Below are positions 1 to 11,459 of a stretch of 64,000 nt of DNA, in pieces. The stretch covers positions 193,362 through 257,361 of the forward strand of contig QKWP01000109.1 in assembly GCA_003550325.1 (NCBI GenBank). The letters are read 5' to 3'. The number at the start of each line of letters is the position of its first letter. The stretch's first letter is position 1. The DNA is from Gigaspora rosea. Lineage: Eukaryota; Glomeromycota; Glomeromycetes; Diversisporales; Gigasporaceae. The position numbers were made by a program, and so were the translations under genes. The notes beneath the pieces are model-generated. The model did not search any database, was not told the origin of the DNA, and saw nothing but the letters and a program-made list of their open reading frames with translations.

Positions 1-154
1 TTGCAAATATCATGTTACAATTTCAATTGGTGCCCACATCAGCATCTACTAATTTTCAATTTTAACCCTAAACTTTACAATTTTTGCGCGATAACTCCGC
101 GTAGCTATCTATTGAGTTAATTTTAGTGCTGAATTTATAATAAAAGTGTATAAG

Positions 155-379
155 TAGGGATGTCATGTCCAATAAATTTAGTGGTCTGATTGGACTTGGA
201 CATTGAAAATTTACAATGTCCAATACCTATTTAATGATTGGACTAGATTTATAAAAGTGGTTTATTTTAAAAATTTAATTGGATTCAAAAAAATATTCAA
301 TAAAATGTAGTTAATTATTGGATTAAAGTCTGATTTTTGGTGTATTTTTGCGACCAATTTTGTCCAATGTACAACACTG
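155..379. mobile_element. Short non-autonomous hAT-like element (MITE)
   Basis: The ends are weakly inverted: TAGGGATGTCATGTCCAAT on the left, and CAGTGTTGTACATTGGACA when the right end is read inward. The element is flanked by a perfect 8-bp direct repeat TGTATAAG (147-154 and 380-387). An 8-bp duplication is the usual hAT signature. It holds no coding capacity; the interior has several inverted copies of a TTGGAC/GTCCAA motif. It lies just downstream of the transporter gene. Confidence 0.75.
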
Positions 380-479
380 TGTATAAGGATCTTAATAGAG
401 AACGTATTTCAAGTGACTCAAATTTTTAACACAAGATGAAACAACCATAAACCAATTTGTATTTAGAGCAAAGATAAAA

Positions 480-3400
480 TTATGATCCTTTCTTTATAGG
501 AAAGCAGTGTTCACTTTGAGTTGACGGATCATTACCCCACCAAGTTGGAAATGGTACCTAAAGGATAAATGTATTGGAACATACGAATAAAGAAAAAAAA
601 TTTTAAACTTGTATATAACTCTAGCAGAAATATTAAATCGAAAACGTACCTTCACAACACCATTAAGACAAAAGAAAACTATAATCATCATGATTTGTGC
701 CCCACTGTCAAATGCTGCAGACATTACATAATTATATCTATCGTAATAAATGAATTTTGCATTATTTCCAAATTATTAAATTACAAAAAAAAAAAAATCA
801 AAATCAAAAGAGGGGGGAAAAAAGGAAAAAAAGAAAAAAAAACCCTACTTTTTCCACCAACTACAATCGTCAAAAAAGATTTTAATTCATATAAATATAT
901 TTTATAATAATAAACAGATCATATACTTACCGATGCTTGTAACGAAATGCATAAAATTGACTTAAAAAGCTAGCAATGAATCCAGTGATCATAAAATTTG
1001 GATAAGTTCCAGGAAAAGTTGTTAGACCGAATAATATTACGGGAATATTCACGAGATTAAATTTTGCATTTGGAAATTTTCGATGAAGTAAATAAATTGG
1101 TACAGGCAAAATGGCACCAATTAGGAAGCCCCAGAAAATTTCATTATACATTGAGCCAGGCTACCCAAAAATTATAAAAATATTTAATTCATGATTTCAA
1201 TATTAAAATATTATGAGTATAAATATATTCAAATTTACATACTCCAAAAGCTCTTTTTGGTCCAATTAATCCCCAAAATATAGATGCAGTATTGAAAATT
1301 TGTGCATGAAGGCCAGCCCACTACATACAAAATTAAAAACTTTTTTTTTTTGAAAAAGTTCAAATAATCAGATCAAACGATAAAAAAAAAAAATAAAAAA
1401 ATACATACTTGGCCGGTTGGATCAGTTTCTGTACCATCAAGATAAGGCCTTTTCGCATTGATTATAATGACTAATGTCCAATAATTTACGAAGCAGCCAA
1501 CAAGTGTACCCCATATTTGTGATATGAACATGCTTCTTGGAGGAACTTTCATATAATGACCTTTTTTAATAATTTAATAAAATTATTTTGATAATAATAA
1601 TTAGATAATTTTTATGGTAATAAATTTTTCTTTAAAGAAAAGGAAATACCTAATTTTAAATCTTGAACAAACAACAAACATTGAGTCATGGCTCTATATC
1701 CATAAGTTTTAAAATAAACATTCGCAATAGGATAACCAGGTAAAATAAATCCGCACACCAATTCAGCCAAAACATTCAAACCAAGTTGCCAATTTGTAAT
1801 GGCAGCAATAATTCCTATTAGTAGGAAAGAATATTTAAGATAATATTTTAAAAAGAGGAGATCTGAACTTATGATTATAAATATTATACCCATTGGGAGC
1901 ACCATAAATGCAGCAACAGCAACAGCTAACAATACACCCCACCAAGGTAAATGTGCACCAGATGTATACCCAAGGATAATCGCAATTATTAACATGACAA
2001 TGAACAAAATACAATACCAAAAATATGGTACTTCTGTTGTTATAGTAAAGAATTGATTGTGCAAATCATGTTTTTAGCAAATAGTTTTTTTTTTTAATAA
2101 TCATCATCAGAAATGAGATGAAAGAAAGTTGTTTTGAAACCTGAATATATATTCATCATTTTACAATGAATATCATCTTCTTCCTCCTCTTTACGAGTTT
2201 TCTTGTATCTATTCCAAATTTCTTTTCCATGAAATAGTATTACATGACAAATGACTGCGGGAGGTTGCATAAAAGAATAACAATAGCTAACAGCAAATGC
2301 AGCAGACAAATATACAGGACTATAATTTTCATATGCAGTAACATTAAGAGAGCCGGTTACTTGATCTATGATTTTTGTCTGGTTATATCTGCAAAAAATA
2401 TATATATATATATTATTTATAAAGTTTGATAAATTTAATAATACATCCAAAAAGACTTGATATTTACCTATTTCCATCTTTGTCGAATGAAAAAGATGAA
2501 AAGAAAGGAAATTTTTGGGCTTCACTAAATAAAATTAAAAAGTTAATTTAAAAACTATGTAGCAATTCTACAAAATAAAATTATATATAATTATTTACAA
2601 GACATTATTAAAGTACACCAATGGAGCAATGATCCACATTGCTAAAACGACACCAATGTAATAATTTACTTGAGACCACCTAAATTAAAAAAAAAAAATG
2701 TAAATATAAAATATATATCAAATTAAATGATAGGTACATGATAATTACATATGAAAGTTACCATGGAGTGAACAAGGGAAAGACTTGACCGATAGCATTC
2801 CAATCTAAGGAAAAATCAAGAATTCCAGCACCTTTATAAGCACTTCCCAATATCTTTATCGTATTATTATTTGGAGCAATAAGGCAAAGTATGGCAGCAC
2901 TAGCTAACCATGGAAACATATATTCTGGTACAAACTGCCAAACAAACATTGAAATGAATGCAGTATAAAAAAATCGAATTTTATCATTTGTTTCTGAAAT
3001 GTTGCCATGTAATGTGTTGAACATGGCAGCAAAGACAAGAGACTTTGGCCATATCATATTAATTGGTCGAACCAAAGCTAAAAATTCATGTAATTAATAT
3101 GGTTGTAATCATTAAATTTTTATGAGTAATTAATTATCAGAGTAATTATTTCAAATAATTAATTATTTTAAACAATGATTTCAAATAGTTATTCTTGATA
3201 ATCAATCATTATTGATTATACATACTTTTTCGAATAAATCCAGCGAGCCCAAAACCAATCATTTGTGTGCTAATCAACAACAAAAAACCGATTAAGAAAT
3301 TAACTTTAGTGCCATAGAATAATTCTTGAATTGCGATAATCTCCTATAAAATAACATTAAAAATTGATGAGGCAGTAAAAAATAAATAAATAAATAAAAT

Positions 3401-4910
3401 GATTGAATAATACCACAGCATATGCGCTAACACCGCCAGCATTAGCTGCTGCGGATATGCACACGTGTTCCTTATAGTTAAAAGGACCTACACAATAATT
3501 TAGTTACACATGATATTTGTTATAATAACAAAGATCCAAACATAAATATTTGTAAAATTAGACTAAATTCCCAATTTTTAATTCGAAATTTCTTATTTGG
3601 TAAAACTTTTTCCATCCATTTACCCGCAATATAAGATACGAGTATCACAAAGAATATAGAATAAACAAGGTTATTTGCACGAAAAAAATAGCATACTGAT
3701 ACCGCGGCACCAAATGCTGTAAAAACCTATGATACAAGGTAAAAAGAAACTATGTAAAAAAACAACAGCAGCTTATTGTGTGGATATATGGTATATCTAG
3801 TTAGTGTTGTACATTTTGACTGTCCAGAGATTTTTTTGCTTTGTCCCATCTCATCATTTCTCAGGGCCTCCTATCTTGTAATCAATATCGTATTCCCAAT
3901 TTTTTTAAACTTATAAAACCATTATTGAAAAATAATAAATATATGTGTAAAATTAAATTATAAAAATGGTTATTAAGGGCTAAAAATAGACCATCTTAGT
4001 AAAATTTTGTTTGTCAACTATTTTTTAAAAAAACCTCAGTTGTGTCAACGATTTTGATCCAACCTTGTCTCATGTACAACACTTCTCGAGTTACACAAAC
4101 TCAAAATCATGAAACTAAAAGCCACATGATTATATGAGTAATTCAGTGTGTGAAATTCAATGCTTTCAATGTTCTCTGAGAATACTAATCACATTTAAAG
4201 AACGTATTTATTAAAATACGTTCTCTAATTAAGAATATTAAAAAACAATTTTTTTTTTTTTTTTTGTATAATTTCTATATCGTGGCATTAAAAAATTTTT
4301 GAGAACCTTTGGGACTTAAAAAAAATATTCTTGTGAGAACGTTAAATCATAATTGAATTTCACATACTGGCAAATCTATATATTTATATAATATATATTC
4401 ATGCAATAAATATAATCGACTTAAGACTTACAGTACTTAGCACCCAAAATCGAAAAGTTAAGCATGGCAAATTTGGATCATCAGTTGTACTAACAGCCTA
4501 AAAATTTCATATGAACTCAAGGTGAAGCAAAAGAAGATATTACATTAAATAACAATAAAGTTTTAATAACTTACCGCGGAGATCAATTCAATTTCAGATT
4601 TATCTTCCGACATCATTTTTTCTAAATTGCTTTCTTCATCGTCAACTTTTTTGTCTAAATTGCTTTCTTCATCGTCAACTTTTTTGTCTAAATTGTTTTC
4701 TTCATCTTGAATTTTTTTTTCTGAATTGCTTTCTTCATCTTGAATTTTTTTTTCTAAATTGTTTTCTTCATCGTGAATTTTTTTTTCTAAATTGTTTTCT
4801 TCATCGTGAATTTTTTTTTCCGAATTTTTTTCTTCTTCGTGAATTTTCTCATTAGTATCATCGTATATCAAATCTTCAACGTTGTCATTTGTATTAGTTT
4901 CTGGTAACAT
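480..4910 (-). CDS. Oligopeptide transporter, OPT family, 16 exons
   Basis: Likely a proton-coupled plasma-membrane importer of small peptides, by family. Exons read on the minus strand: 4910-4575, 4497-4432, 3726-3564, 3487-3414, 3343-3226, 3077-2762, 2679-2599, 2524-2468, 2388-2141, 2033-1890, 1814-1650, 1560-1409, 1320-1243, 1160-931, 737-650, 557-480. Together they give 2394 nt, about 797 residues, within the family's usual range, and every junction keeps phase. Family blocks follow in order: TTDDPNLPCLTFRFW, FNYKEHVCIS, MIWPKSL, IAPNN, YSPVYLSAAFAVSY, LPWWGVLLA, AITNWQLGLNV, GYPIANVYFKTYG, DLKLGHYMKVPPR, YNYVMSAAFDSGA, WWGN. The start is the ATG at 4910; the open frame upstream has only a GTG. 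Most introns are short; the second (3727-4431) is enlarged by two mobile elements. Odd points: the N-terminus has an acidic 11-residue repeat, and the exon 3 donor is poor (A|GTCTAA), leaving out the usual NPG before PFNYKEH. Confidence 0.93.
3802..4083. mobile_element. hAT-like MITE in transporter intron 2
   Basis: The ends are inverted around AGTGTTGTACAT (left from 3802, right ending at 4083) and resemble the right end of the element at 155-379. The possible 8-bp flanks TATCTAGT and TCTCGAGT agree at 6 of 8 positions, so it is an old copy or the boundary is slightly off. No coding content. Confidence 0.6.
4144..4369. mobile_element. hAT-like MITE with GAGAAC repeats in transporter intron 2
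   Basis: Terminal inverted repeats begin CAGTGTGTGAAATTCAAT on the left and CAGTATGTGAAATTCAAT on the right read inward. Subterminal TGTTCTC/GAGAACGT motifs are like those in 13350-14420 and 57567-58384, so it belongs to that family. No target duplication is visible. With 3802-4083 it makes up most of this 705-nt intron. Confidence 0.65.
4611..4850 (-). repeat. Coding 33-nt tandem repeat in transporter exon 1
   Basis: About seven imperfect copies of an 11-residue unit of the form D-E-E-x-N-L-E/D-K-K-I/V-x are encoded before the first membrane segment. The 11-residue spacing with regular Leu and Ile/Val suggests a charged helical or coiled-coil extension. Copies differ by a few substitutions, which fits recent slippage-type expansion. 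Confidence 0.8.
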
Positions 4911-7150
4911 CTCGAATCGCAAATGATAGAAAAAATAACGCACTTAAGTGAAAGTAACCATGCAGGCGGTTTGTATGAATATATATATGGCGTACCTTAA
5001 GTTCAAACAAAAATCATTATATATCTTAAAACGGTGAATTATGACTATATCAGATATATTGATATGCTTAATACCTAGTTGCTAGTGCAAATTCGCATGT
5101 CACTTGAATTTGTGGTAATGCACGTAAAAGCCAATCCTGTATCACAGCTGTTTGTACAACTATTAAATATGCATTTTATAGTTAATGGGCATGTACAATT
5201 GTCATAATTAATTGGACATGGCTAATTTGGGCATAGAGTAAAAATAACTAATAAATTTAAATTAGCTTTTATTAACCTTAATATATTTAGAAAAAATTAA
5301 ACCTAATACTGTATTAGTTAGTTAATCCTCTTCAATCTTTTCTGACGGCATAACAAAGATCATAGTGCATGAGTTTGCTTCTTTCTCGTGATCTGCCACA
5401 TTTCCTTTTTGTTTGAAGGATTTTCATACATTACCATATCATTCATTTCCAGTCGTATGGTCGTATGCGTCGGATTTGGTCGCATTTAGCCCTAGTGGTT
5501 AACAGATTCTATAGCAAGATTATCAACTGGGCATTTTTATTTAATGCTGTAATGAACGGATATGTTTTCATTAGTAAAATTTTTAATAATCTTGGACAAG
5601 ATTGATCGGTTCCGATCCAATCGACCATTATTCCGATGTCACTCCGACGTGTTCCACACAGAGTTTTGGTGACCGCTGTTGGGTATTGGGAGAGTTTTTT
5701 ACGATTATTGTCGATTTCTTAAACTCTGACCATCAACATTAAGAGGTTAATTTCCTCTTTATTCGTTTCGTTTGAGTTGGTTGTGTTTTTGAAGAGAGCG
5801 TGTGAATTTCCGGTTTTATCTGAATCATCCCTGTGAATCTTATTCTTTTTGGCTTTCCGCGATAAGAGATTATGCAGGTTTTTTTATTTGTGGGATAATA
5901 CTTGTTAATTCAGGTTTTATGTACAATTATTAAGGGATTACCGATTATGGAGTTAAATTTTTATTTATATATTTCTTATAAAATTATTTACATCAAACGT
6001 AATTATGTACAAACTGAATAATAAAGTCTTCCCATTCCTCTGGCGAAAGCCAGTCTTTTGTACCTTTTTCCGCCTCGCACCTTCCCACGGCTTTTTACAA
6101 TACATAAGATATAAGTAATTATTACAATAAATAAGATAAAGCGATTACAAAATATGAAGTAATGGCTTCGAAGAATCCAAAAATGAATTAATAATTAACT
6201 GATGAATGTAAAATGAAGTACAGTGATAATATGAAAGAAAAATGTAGTAATTTGTGTCGGGTAATCAACGATAATCAAATGCAATCATTGATTTTTTGTG
6301 ACGTTCAAAATTTTTCGAATAACACCGCCCATATGAGTTATATCGTTCTGCTCTAAACAAGTTGCACCCGCAGCATGTTCCACGTAAATTACTTATCATT
6401 TTTGAATTTATTTATCAAAATCATGTAACACGAAAAATTGGCGGTAATTTTGACCAATTTAAAGTATAATTCAGTTGTTAGCAGTTTGCAGATCATTCTG
6501 TCATGTAAAATCGCCGATTTTTAGCAGATTTTAGATTCTCCGGTAATTTTGAAAATTTCAAATAAATATAGGTGTTACTTATTAAAAAATATGATCAATA
6601 GGCAATTTAGAATTTTAGAAATTTTAACTATCATCACCACGAAAATAACAATGCTACACTTTTTTGTAAACCGCAATAATCTCTAAATTTTATAATTTTG
6701 GTCCGAATATTTGCAACTGTTACAATGAAATTGCCCGGTAACTTTATTATTTTGCTTTACTGAATTATGTTTTCATGAGATAATATATTATTATATATCC
6801 AATAATAGATGGTATTACTTTATATTCGACCGATTCTTCTGCTTATTACTGCGATCAGTGATTTTCATACATCACACACAACACGGAAATCTGAGAATCA
6901 ATGATTGGCCAAAAAAAAAAAAGATATACTAACCATTAAAGTTTAATACCATATACGTACGTACGTAACTGTACAGATAATTACGTAGATCATGTAGAGG
7001 TTGTATTATTGCATTTTGTACTACATTTTTGGCTAACTTCACAACAACCGTAAAAAGTTTTATTTGTAGCACATTTTCATTTTCTATATAAATCTCATTG
7101 TACCACTAAAATCATATGATAAATGATCTACATTCACCCTACCCTTAAAA
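4911..7150. other. AT-rich intergenic stretch, no supported gene
   Basis: No open frame with family signal was found on either strand. A somewhat less AT-rich patch near 5440-5900 holds a tRNA A-box-like string (TAGCCCTAGTGGTTAAC near 5487) and, about 120 bases further on, GGTTCCGATCC. The spacing is too long for a tRNA, so it is at most a decayed SINE. The upstream region of the transporter gene lies at the left edge. Confidence 0.5.
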
Positions 7151-7440
7151 AATTCGAGTTTTTCACAGTTTATCATATCAATTATTGTGGCAGATATAAA
7201 ATGAAATTATAGTATAAAATCTAGAAAATTTTTTTTGGGGGTGCATTTTTTAGGGTTTGGGGTTTAGGGTTTGGGTTAGTTTTAAAAAAAATTATAATAA
7301 ACAAGTATTAGTGGGTTTTAGAAGGCTAGCAGGTTAAGTAGAGTAGATTTCATTTAAATCTGCGACAACTATTAATAGTTGATGTGGCAAACTCGAATTT
7401 TGGTGTGATAAACTCGATTTTGATGTGATAAAATCGAATA
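7151..7440. repeat. Inverted-repeat element with telomere-like core
   Basis: The left end (AATTCGAGTTTTTCACAG) is inverted against the right end, which has three tandem copies of a TCGAnTTTATCACAnCAAA-type motif. The core near 7250-7277 is a run of degenerate TTTAGGGTTTGGGG units. Layout matches the element at 15661-15898. Confidence 0.5.
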
Positions 7441-8589
7441 TTTAAAACGTGTTCCAACCTTTAGATAAGGGTGGTAAGTTTGTTTTGTATTATATAGAGT
7501 TTATTGCAAACTAATTATTTTGGATCGCAAAGGCTGGATTTTCATCAGGGTGCAAGGTCTTTATCATACACTTACTTTTTACTACTTATAGACATCGAAG
7601 GTCTTATTTTATGATCTAAATAGACATCAAAGGTCTCATTTTATATAGTTAAGCAATGATGAAACTTTTGTTTTAATTGATTAAAACTTTTGATCCCAAT
7701 TATGCTAATTAATCTATATTTCCTATTTCACAGCTTTCCCAATAACATCTATTTACCAGAAACCCAAAGAGCGATTTAGTTTTTTTATCCCGTGTTAACC
7801 CTGTGATACCTTTCGGAAATTGAGGTTAACCGAGCAACTGACAACAAGGAGCCACATAAGCACAGGGACGCAGAACTATGCTGTGGCATGTTATTGTTGT
7901 TAGAATCTAGACAAGCAAGAGGATTTATATTTAGTGATTTGGTAATACAAAAGAGGGTAATATATGTTTTTAGAATCGATTAGAGTGTGTTCTTTATTTA
8001 TATTAATATGACAATATGCAAACCTGCTTGCTAATAAGATGTATTTTTTGATGCTAAACAAGGTTACTTAGTATAAGATGTTAGAATCAATTAGTAAAAT
8101 TTTAAGCAGCAATATATTCAATAATTTTATTAATTAATAAAATTATTCAAATGCTATTATTCTCTAAATTTTGCTCATTAACTTTAACTTATTGAACTAA
8201 CTAAATTTATTCAGCACCAAAAAAAAAAAATATTTTGACTCAAACTAGCTTGTAAACTTCGGACTAAACTAGACCAAACTCAAACTTGACTAAAAGCGTG
8301 AGTCTAGTTCAAAAATCAACTCAGACTCAAACTTATTAAAAGTTTGGACTGGTTTAGTTCAATAAGGGCCCTATATATTTATATAATTTTTAAAGTTGAA
8401 AATTTTTATATATTCAATCTTCAAAGTCTAATAACAAACAGATTTTTAAAAAATAGACAAATGCATTTTCTTGAAAGTAATAAATTTCCAAAGACATTAT
8501 TTATATATTTTCCATAACATCACTTATATAATCCTTGAATCATTATTTTTATAAATATTGAGTATAAATAAAGCCAGTAAGGGTGTTTT
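7441..8589. other. AT-rich intergenic stretch, no supported gene
   Basis: Nothing coding is recognised. Two near-identical short copies of an AGACATC-AAGGTCT motif lie near 7590-7640, and a run of CAAACT/GACTCAAA-like repeats lies near 8240-8350. Confidence 0.4.
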
Positions 8590-9110
8590 TTAATTATATT
8601 TCAGATAAGATTAATAAAATCTCTATTTTATAACAATAATAATTTTGGAAATAAATACAATATAAATTTCTATTATATGCTTGAAAATGAAGTAGGTCAC
8701 TAAATTAAATCTTTTTATTAAATTAATAGTCAAGATTTATTAATTAAAAGTTGCAGAACTCATTGAAATCAATCAATCTAACAGTACTAAATCATCAAAA
8801 TCATCCCAGTGAATGCTGAGATATTACTAGAAAAAAATTGTATATAAAAAATATAGGATTATATATAGTAGTTCAATTGTCTTTTTTTAGAAATATTTAG
8901 CATTCACTGGACCAATTTTGATGATTTAGCCACTATGAAATTATCTCGATGACCTTTACAACTTTTAATGAGTTGATCTTGATTGCTAATTTAATAAAAA
9001 ATGACTTATCATAGTGATTCATGCCAGATTTCAGCATATAATAAATATCATGTTGCTTTTCTCCAAATCATGTATAGAATTTATGCTGATATTATTCGAA
9101 TCAGCAATTA
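8590..9110. repeat. Foldback element with about 250-bp inverted arms
   Basis: The left half (to about 8855) and the right half (from about 8880) are imperfect inverted copies for nearly their whole length. For example, CCCAGTGAATGCTGAG lies on the left and TTAGCATTCACTGGACC on the right, with ATCATCAAAAT facing ATTTTGATGAT. The loop is only about 25 bases. A transcript would form a long double-stranded hairpin. Confidence 0.65.
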
Positions 9111-10950
9111 ATTAATTAGATTTCAAGGTGATTAGGATCTTTAAAGGAACAAGCAACATTAACTTAAAAATAAATAACACATTGTTGTCTTCTAGCAACT
9201 CACTTTTACTTAAATATATATTAAATATTAAAGCAATATAGGGCAAAGATTTATTCTGCAAAGCCACGAAATAACGATCATGGGAACTATTTTGAGTTTC
9301 AGCTTAAATTAAGCTTAATTTGGGCCGAAATTTGTAGTTTTATCCTCACGCGCGTTAATTCGTTATTTTATGATAAACGATTTACCTAATGATAACAGTT
9401 ACAAATTCAACCTAATCATGAACCAAAATAACTGAATGTGCTCAAATATTCTAGTGTTTAAAGATTCACCAACATTAATTTTCACATTAAAAACTTCTTT
9501 CATCTAGGTCCAATGCATCCAACCCAGAAATTGGGGATAGCCTTGTAAAAATCGGTTAAGCATGTTATTTCTTCTGTCATATCGATACGAAAAGTTTTCA
9601 AAGAGTATTACAGCCATTTTTAACGGAAAGCGAGATCTGAGTTTTGGTTTCTTTTTATATTTTTAATCAAATCAATACAAGGAAATATTTAACTAGATTT
9701 TGACATAACTAGTTCCAGATCGGCATTGGATGAGTTGATAATTTGCTATCTATTGAGAAAAAAGAAATGGATTTCTCCGTTGGACTTATTACCAATGCTG
9801 CTCTTAAGTTAATTGCAATATATAAAAAGTCGCTAGTATGTGAATATTTTTAAAAAGATAATAGTTAAAGATACTTTTTAAGAAAATAGAGCTCTACAAC
9901 ACGAGTAATAAAAAAGCCTTTTACAATTTTTCTTACTTTATTTTGTGTAGTTTTTGTTTTTTGAAAAAGTGAAAATTTCAATTGAATATAACGCCAATCA
10001 CATAAAAGTCCAATTATAAAAAAATGTCATTTAAAAATAAATATATGTTGTAACCTTCCAGGTTGGGAGAGTTTTTAGGTAGTTTTAATTATAAGATTAC
10101 ATAAAGTTAATTGTTTAGATTTCATAATCTGAACAGTTGGGAGAGCAACAGGCATACATGCACAGTTTAGCCTTGATGGTTAACGGGCCATTAACATATA
10201 CAAAAGGGCATGTAGAAATTTTAATGAAGGGTTTCAAGACATCTCATTGTTCCCCTTCATATTAAGGTCTCGAGATCTGCCATAAATACATGATTACGTA
10301 TGAATAAATATTTATGCATGTTCGTTCGTAATTGTTCATTTGAACTAACAGTTCTCGAATAAATACTAAATAAATTGCTAATCTGGAAAATCCCCACCTA
10401 ATTTAACTACAACAACGTTGTGCAATGTAATAAATCAATAGATTTAATGAATTTATATCAATATGTAACATAATTTTCTTGCGTCAAAATGTCAAATTAC
10501 AAATATCTATTTGTAAAGCAACCAGAAAAAATCGATATTTCATCAGATATTACTCAAATAACAAACAATGATCCCAATTTTATTTAAAAGATAATAATTT
10601 ACAGGATTTTTCATAAACGAAATTGTTAAGGAAATGTATAATTTGTACAATTAAGAAAAAATTAAAAACAAAAATTCTCACTCAATTCTACAATACATCA
10701 TTTGTCGTTATTAGAATTAATATCATTTTCCATGATTTTAAAATTATATTTGTTAAAAGTTCTTAATGTCCAATTAATTGATCAAAAGAAGTAAAGCAAT
10801 TAAAGCTTCAATTTCACACAGAGTATCTTCTAACTCATTCTCTTCTGAGATAATAGTTCGAAATCTTTAGTAAAATCGAAGTTTCACTATTGGGGTGGGT
10901 TTAAAATCCATTTCTTAATTATTAGGTTAATTCATGTACATCATCGTAAC
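9111..10950. other. AT-rich intergenic stretch, no supported gene
   Basis: No coding signal or clear repeat structure found. A tRNA-like A-box string near 10168 (TAGCCTTGATGGTTAAC) resembles the one near 5487 but has no matching B box close by. Confidence 0.4.
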
Positions 10951-11076
10951 TTAGCTATTTTAAGCTTCTGGTTTGTGCGTAAAAGCATTATCATTACTGA
11001 ATAATGATCGAAGCTTAACTATTTTAAGCTTCTGATTTGTTCGTAAAAAACATTATCATTAAGGAATAATGATAGA
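10951..11076. repeat. Two-copy tandem duplication, 64-bp unit
   Basis: TTAGCTATTTTAAGCTTCTG begins the first copy (10951) and TTAACTATTTTAAGCTTCTG the second (11015). Each unit ends with a small palindrome around CATTATCATT...GAATAATGAT. Function unknown. Confidence 0.7.
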
Positions 11077-11297
11077 AATAGATCACCCACATTTTTTACA
11101 AATTTCTGGACTCTTAACTAACATTGGGTATAATACAATATCCGTACTTAATGTGATTAGTTATAAAACTTTTGTCATTAGTTGTTATGATATTTCTCCA
11201 ACCCATTCCGTCTTAATTCACTTATATATCCCTGCTTCACGTAAGGTCGTATAACCTTTTATGGCAACGTTCTAAATAAGCTTCGTTGAGAATATCA

Positions 11298-11459
11298 TTA
11301 GTTGAAATTCTTTTCGAAGGCCTCTACGACGTCGCTGTGATAAGGTTTGAGTAATCGAGCAGTAAAGCTGGTTGGTTTCTTGGGAATTACTTTTTTATTG
11401 TCGTTCAATCCCACAATCAATGTCCTAATGGCCTTTCCATTGCTTAATTTCGATTTGCT
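11298..11459 (-). pseudogene. Possible coding fragment, family not recognised
   Basis: An open run of 53 codons ends in a stop. It has mixed, protein-like composition and a less AT-rich base content than its surroundings, and includes LIVGLNDNKKVIPKKPTSF followed by LLKPYHSDVVEAFEKNFN. There is no ATG near the left limit; the frame is closed upstream by TGA at 11460-11462. It could be the last exon of a gene or a decayed piece of one. I cannot assign a family. Confidence 0.35.

Noticed and set aside
4911..4943. Earlier start for the transporter at 4943
   Set aside because: The codon there is GTG; the first ATG in frame is at 4910.
5480..5640. tRNA-derived SINE in the transporter's upstream region
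   Set aside because: The A-box-like and B-box-like strings are too far apart, and no tail or target duplication was found.
7245..7280. Telomere or interstitial telomere from chromosome fusion
   Set aside because: Only a few degenerate units, inside an inverted-repeat element; similar cores occur at other elements.
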